Shown: positions 61,523 through 64,000 of the stretch, piece after piece | Layout of the letters: every line of letters starts with the position of its first letter | Position numbering within the stretch: the first letter of the stretch is position 1 | NCBI GenBank assembly: GCA_902623585.1 | Contig: CACNUO010000002.1 | Location: forward strand, 1 to 64,000 | DNA length: 64,000 nt | DNA from: an uncultured Alphaproteobacteria bacterium | GTDB taxonomy: Bacteria > Pseudomonadota > Alphaproteobacteria > HIMB59 > GCA-002718135 | Direction: 5' to 3' | The notes under the pieces: generated by a model | Database searches by the model: none | What the model saw: only the letters and a program-made list of their open reading frames with translations | What the model was told of the DNA's origin: nothing | Program-made: the position numbers and the translations under genes

Positions 61523-62019
61523 AAAAAGTTATTTTTGTAATAATTATTTCCTCAATTTTTCTATCTTCTTGTAATACTATAAGAAGTAGTGCCGGTGTAG
61601 AAAGAAAAGTAATAGATGAATATAATGTAGTTGAAAATCCTCCATTAGTAATTCCACCAAATTTTAATTTACTACCACCTGATCAAATTGAATCAAAAGA
61701 TATTGATGATACCGATACTGAGCTTGCAAAGGAAATTCTCTTTGGTCTGGATGAAGAAAGTGATGAAACACCTTCTGAAAATTCTGTTATCGACAATATT
61801 TTAAAAGAAACTGAAGCAGATCAAGTAGATAATAGTATCAGGGAAGATCTTGATGGAAACTCAGAAGATGAAATAAGCCAAGATAATACAGATGTTGAAA
61901 GTGAAAATATAGAAGAGCCAAAAAAGAAGAAAAGATTTTTCTTTTTCAACAGTAAAGAAGAAAATGAAGATGACGGAGAAGGCGAACCTAAAAAGAAAAA
62001 AAGATTTTTCTTCTTTTAA
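61519..62019 (+). CDS. DUF3035-like lipoprotein with repeated basic-aromatic tail
   Basis: This 166-residue protein has a lipobox with Cys near residue 18 (IFLSSC). It then has the DUF3035-type segment ERKVIDEYNVVENPPLVIPP and FNLLPPDQ. DUF3035 proteins occur after lspA in alphaproteobacteria and are presumed outer-membrane lipoproteins. The middle is acidic and low-complexity. The C-terminus carries two copies of EPKKKKRFFFF, at about residues 133-143 and 156-166, the second ending the protein. The tail is not part of the DUF3035 core, and its function is unknown. Confidence 0.8.
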   Translation: MKKVIFVIIISSIFLSSCNTIRSSAGVERKVIDEYNVVENPPLVIPPNFNLLPPDQIESKDIDDTDTELAKEILFGLDEESDETPSENSVIDNILKETEADQVDNSIREDLDGNSEDEISQDNTDVESENIEEPKKKKRFFFFNSKEENEDDGEGEPKKKKRFFFF

Positions 62020-62027
62020 TTTTATAA

Positions 62028-63227
62028 ATGGAAATAAAATACTTTAATTCAAATTTTGACAAAATCACTCAAAATAAAGATACTGATCAAAGTATAACTA
62101 ATTTAATAGAAAAACTTCCTTCTCTGAATATTGTTTCAGATAAAAATTTATTAGAAGAAACCATTAAAATTTCAAAACAATTTAAAGAGAAAAAGGAAAA
62201 AATAATTGTATTTGGTACAGGAGGTTCAAATTTAGGAGCTAGAGCATTAAATAATATTATTTCCAATAATAAAATTATCTTAGAATTTTATGATAATGTT
62301 GATCCTATTAATTTTGAAAAAAATTTTCAAAATATTAATTTTGAGCTAACTGGCTTCTTGGTTATTTCAAAATCGGGAACTACTCCCGAAACATTATCAC
62401 AATTTTCATGTCTTTATCAAAAAGCAACAGAAGCTAATAAAGTTGAAGCATTTTTTTCAAATACTTTAATCATAACTGAATTTAAAGAATCACCACTTTT
62501 TAAAATTGCAAAAGATAATAATTGTTTACTATTAGAGCATCATAAAGATGTTGGAGGCAGATACTCTATATTTACCAATGTTGGTATAGTTCCTGCAATC
62601 ATTTCTGGATTAAATATTAATGAACTTTTTAGTGGAGCATCTGAAGTAATAAATAATATTGATAATTATAGACCTTATGATCTTGGAAGATATTTAACTC
62701 AAAAAGAAAATATAAAATTTACTAATAATGTTTTAATGACATATTCTGATTCACTTTATTTTTTTGGAAAATGGTATCTGCAACTTTGGGCAGAAAGTAT
62801 TGGAAAAAATAATAAAGGTATTACAGCAATTCATTCAGTAGGGACCACTGATCAACATAGTCAATTACAACTGTATTTAGATGGACCTAAAGATAAATAT
62901 TTCACCTTTATCACTACAGATCATGCAAATAAGGGCATAAAAATAAATAATAATATGTTTGAAAATACCGATATTGACTATTTTAAAGATAAAACAATGG
63001 GAGATTTAATGGAAGCTGAACAGCGCGCAACCATTGAAACTTTTAAATTAAATAATTTTAGTTTTAGAGAAATCTATATTCCTAAAATAGATGAACAAAA
63101 CTTAGGTAAATTATTATCTTTTAGTATAATAGAAACTATTGCTTCCTGTATGTATTTAGATGTTGATCCTTTCGATCAACCTGCTGTTGAACAAGGTAAA
63201 AAACTAACTAAAACCTATTTAAGATAA
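62028..63227 (+). CDS. pgi: Glucose-6-phosphate isomerase, short form
   Basis: This 399-residue sugar isomerase is much shorter than E. coli Pgi (549 residues) but has the core sites. The first is VFGTGGSNLGARAL near residue 61, the second the phosphate-binding SKSGTTPETLSQ near 118. DVGGRYSIFTNVGIVPAII and WAESIGKNNKG follow, and a C-terminal QPAVEQGKKL supplies the last conserved Gln and Lys. It interconverts glucose 6-phosphate and fructose 6-phosphate. It follows the lipoprotein gene by 8 bp and converges with rsmD. Confidence 0.9.
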   Translation: MEIKYFNSNFDKITQNKDTDQSITNLIEKLPSLNIVSDKNLLEETIKISKQFKEKKEKIIVFGTGGSNLGARALNNIISNNKIILEFYDNVDPINFEKNFQNINFELTGFLVISKSGTTPETLSQFSCLYQKATEANKVEAFFSNTLIITEFKESPLFKIAKDNNCLLLEHHKDVGGRYSIFTNVGIVPAIISGLNINELFSGASEVINNIDNYRPYDLGRYLTQKENIKFTNNVLMTYSDSLYFFGKWYLQLWAESIGKNNKGITAIHSVGTTDQHSQLQLYLDGPKDKYFTFITTDHANKGIKINNNMFENTDIDYFKDKTMGDLMEAEQRATIETFKLNNFSFREIYIPKIDEQNLGKLLSFSIIETIASCMYLDVDPFDQPAVEQGKKLTKTYLR

Positions 63228-63779
63228 TTTAAAAATATAAATTATTGTTTTACCGTAAGTCTTTTTTTGAAGCAGATTCAAATTTTCTGGAATTACAATA
63301 TTATCTTTCACACCCGTTTCTAAACCAATCACTGTAGTATTTTTAATGTTACTTGATAAATTTTCTAAAAGATTTTTTAAATTATACTTTGCATATGGTG
63401 GATCAATATAAACAACTGAAATATTTTGAAATTCTATTTCTAATTTAGAATGAATAAGGTCTTCTTCATAAATTTTAAATTGATTATTTTTACAAATACT
63501 TAAGCAATTTTTTTTTAAAATTTTAAGAACTTTAATATTATTCTCAAAAAAAATTACTTCACTCATGCCTCTTGAAATTGCTTCTAAACCCATTGTGCCA
63601 ATTCCTGCAAAAAGATCTAAAAAAATTTGATTTTTATATAATTCGATAGAATTTTTGATTGCATAACTTTCAATAATTGAAAAGAAAGCCTCTCTTTTTA
63701 GAGAAGAAGTTGGTCTTACAAAATCATTAATACTAGCTAATTTTTTTTGCTTAAACTTTCCTCCAGTAATCTGTATCAT
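63219..63779 (-). CDS. rsmD: 16S rRNA (guanine(966)-N(2))-methyltransferase
   Basis: This 186-residue methyltransferase has an N-terminal substrate segment (ITGGKFKQKKL, then RPTSSLKREAFFSI). It has the SAM-binding FLDLFAGIGTMGLEAISRG near residue 51 and the catalytic VYIDPPYAKYN (DPPY) near 124. It methylates G966 of 16S rRNA. Its ATG overlaps the stop of the upstream pseudouridine synthase gene (ATGA), so the two form an rRNA-modification operon. Its stop overlaps the convergent pgi stop by 9 bp. Confidence 0.92.
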   Translation of the reverse strand: MIQITGGKFKQKKLASINDFVRPTSSLKREAFFSIIESYAIKNSIELYKNQIFLDLFAGIGTMGLEAISRGMSEVIFFENNIKVLKILKKNCLSICKNNQFKIYEEDLIHSKLEIEFQNISVVYIDPPYAKYNLKNLLENLSSNIKNTTVIGLETGVKDNIVIPENLNLLQKKTYGKTIIYIFKLS

Positions 63780-64000
63780 TTGCTAATTGAATTTAATTTT
63801 TGAAATTGCCCTTCTTTAAGTCTTCCAAGCTTATAAGGGCCATATGCAATTCTTATTAATTTAACAATATTCCATGAAAAATAATTACAAATATTTCTAA
63901 TTTCTCTATTTTTTCCTTCTTTAAGTTTAAAAATTAACCAACTATGATTTTTTAATTTCTTTTCAAAGGCAACTTTAATTTTTTTATATCTAATTTCTTT
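63776..64000 (-). CDS. rRNA pseudouridine synthase (RsuA/RluB family), C-terminal fragment
   Basis: The last 74 codons are visible; the gene continues past the right edge. The fragment has EGKNREIRNICNYFSW, then LIRIAYGPYKLGRLKEGQ, the hallmark C-terminal motif of RsuA/RluB/RluE/RluF enzymes, which isomerise a uridine in 23S or 16S rRNA. The catalytic Asp and any S4 domain lie outside. RluB is the likeliest member because rluB often precedes rsmD. Its TGA stop overlaps the rsmD ATG. Confidence 0.82.
   Translation of the reverse strand, partial: KEIRYKKIKVAFEKKLKNHSWLIFKLKEGKNREIRNICNYFSWNIVKLIRIAYGPYKLGRLKEGQFQKLNSISK

Overview
The window is about 64 kb of very AT-rich, densely packed bacterial DNA. 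Genes are short, intergenic gaps are small (none over 300 bp), and many stop and start codons overlap. Gene content is alphaproteobacterial: metX-metW, plsC beside an MJ0042 zinc-ribbon protein, coq7, a HIG1-domain protein, a DUF3035 lipoprotein after lspA, and a SAM-II-type riboswitch ahead of metX. The streamlined character and the mix of housekeeping genes with sugar transporters and sulfatases suggest an oligotrophic marine lineage of the SAR11/HIMB59 (AEGEAN-169) kind. That placement is an inference from gene content and base composition, not a phylogeny.

Layout. 1-8410 holds biosynthesis and envelope genes: a gloB fragment, metW-metX with its riboswitch, a chorismate mutase-aminotransferase fusion with tyrA, plsC, a zinc-ribbon membrane protein, lysA, lptM and argH. 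8515-14548 is a collinear run of a FadN-type beta-oxidation enzyme, an acyl-CoA synthetase, a MetY-type O-acetylhomoserine sulfhydrylase and an alpha/beta hydrolase. 14583-19973 is mixed: two tiny proteins, an esterase, an HNH nuclease, coq7, dsbB, a DedA-like protein, an MFS transporter whose stop codon lies inside an antisense tRNA-Leu(CAA), and a flavin reductase-like protein. 19982-22408 is galE-galT-sufE. 22545-25284 encodes the lower, non-phosphorylating half of L-fucose or L-rhamnose breakdown: a ketodeoxyhexonate dehydrogenase, an FAH-family diketo-acid hydrolase and an L-lactate dehydrogenase. A Rieske-like protein with four Cys ligands follows.

25662-57324 is an accessory carbohydrate region. 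It has an iolD homologue, two 2-hydroxyacid dehydrogenases and two complete ribose-type (CUT2) ABC transporters. It also has two Gfo/Idh/MocA paralogues, a PhyH dioxygenase with a desaturase, and a Tat-exported binding protein with two permeases leading into four sulfatases, an unrecognised 92-residue protein and a second PhyH dioxygenase. A fifth sulfatase lies on the opposite strand, followed by a second CUT1 transporter with Gfo/Idh, ThuA and xylose isomerase. All five sulfatases lack signal peptides, and neither CUT1 transporter has an ATPase here. I read this as import of sulfated glycan building blocks followed by cytoplasmic desulfation and sugar oxidation or isomerisation. 57367-64000 returns to housekeeping: ribF, ileS, lspA, the DUF3035 lipoprotein, a short pgi, rsmD and a partial rRNA pseudouridine synthase.

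The observations most worth a second look are the cytoplasmic sulfatase island with its unknown small protein, the all-cysteine Rieske variant, the chorismate mutase-aminotransferase fusion, the ATPase-less CUT1 pairs, and hairpins following all four binding-protein genes.
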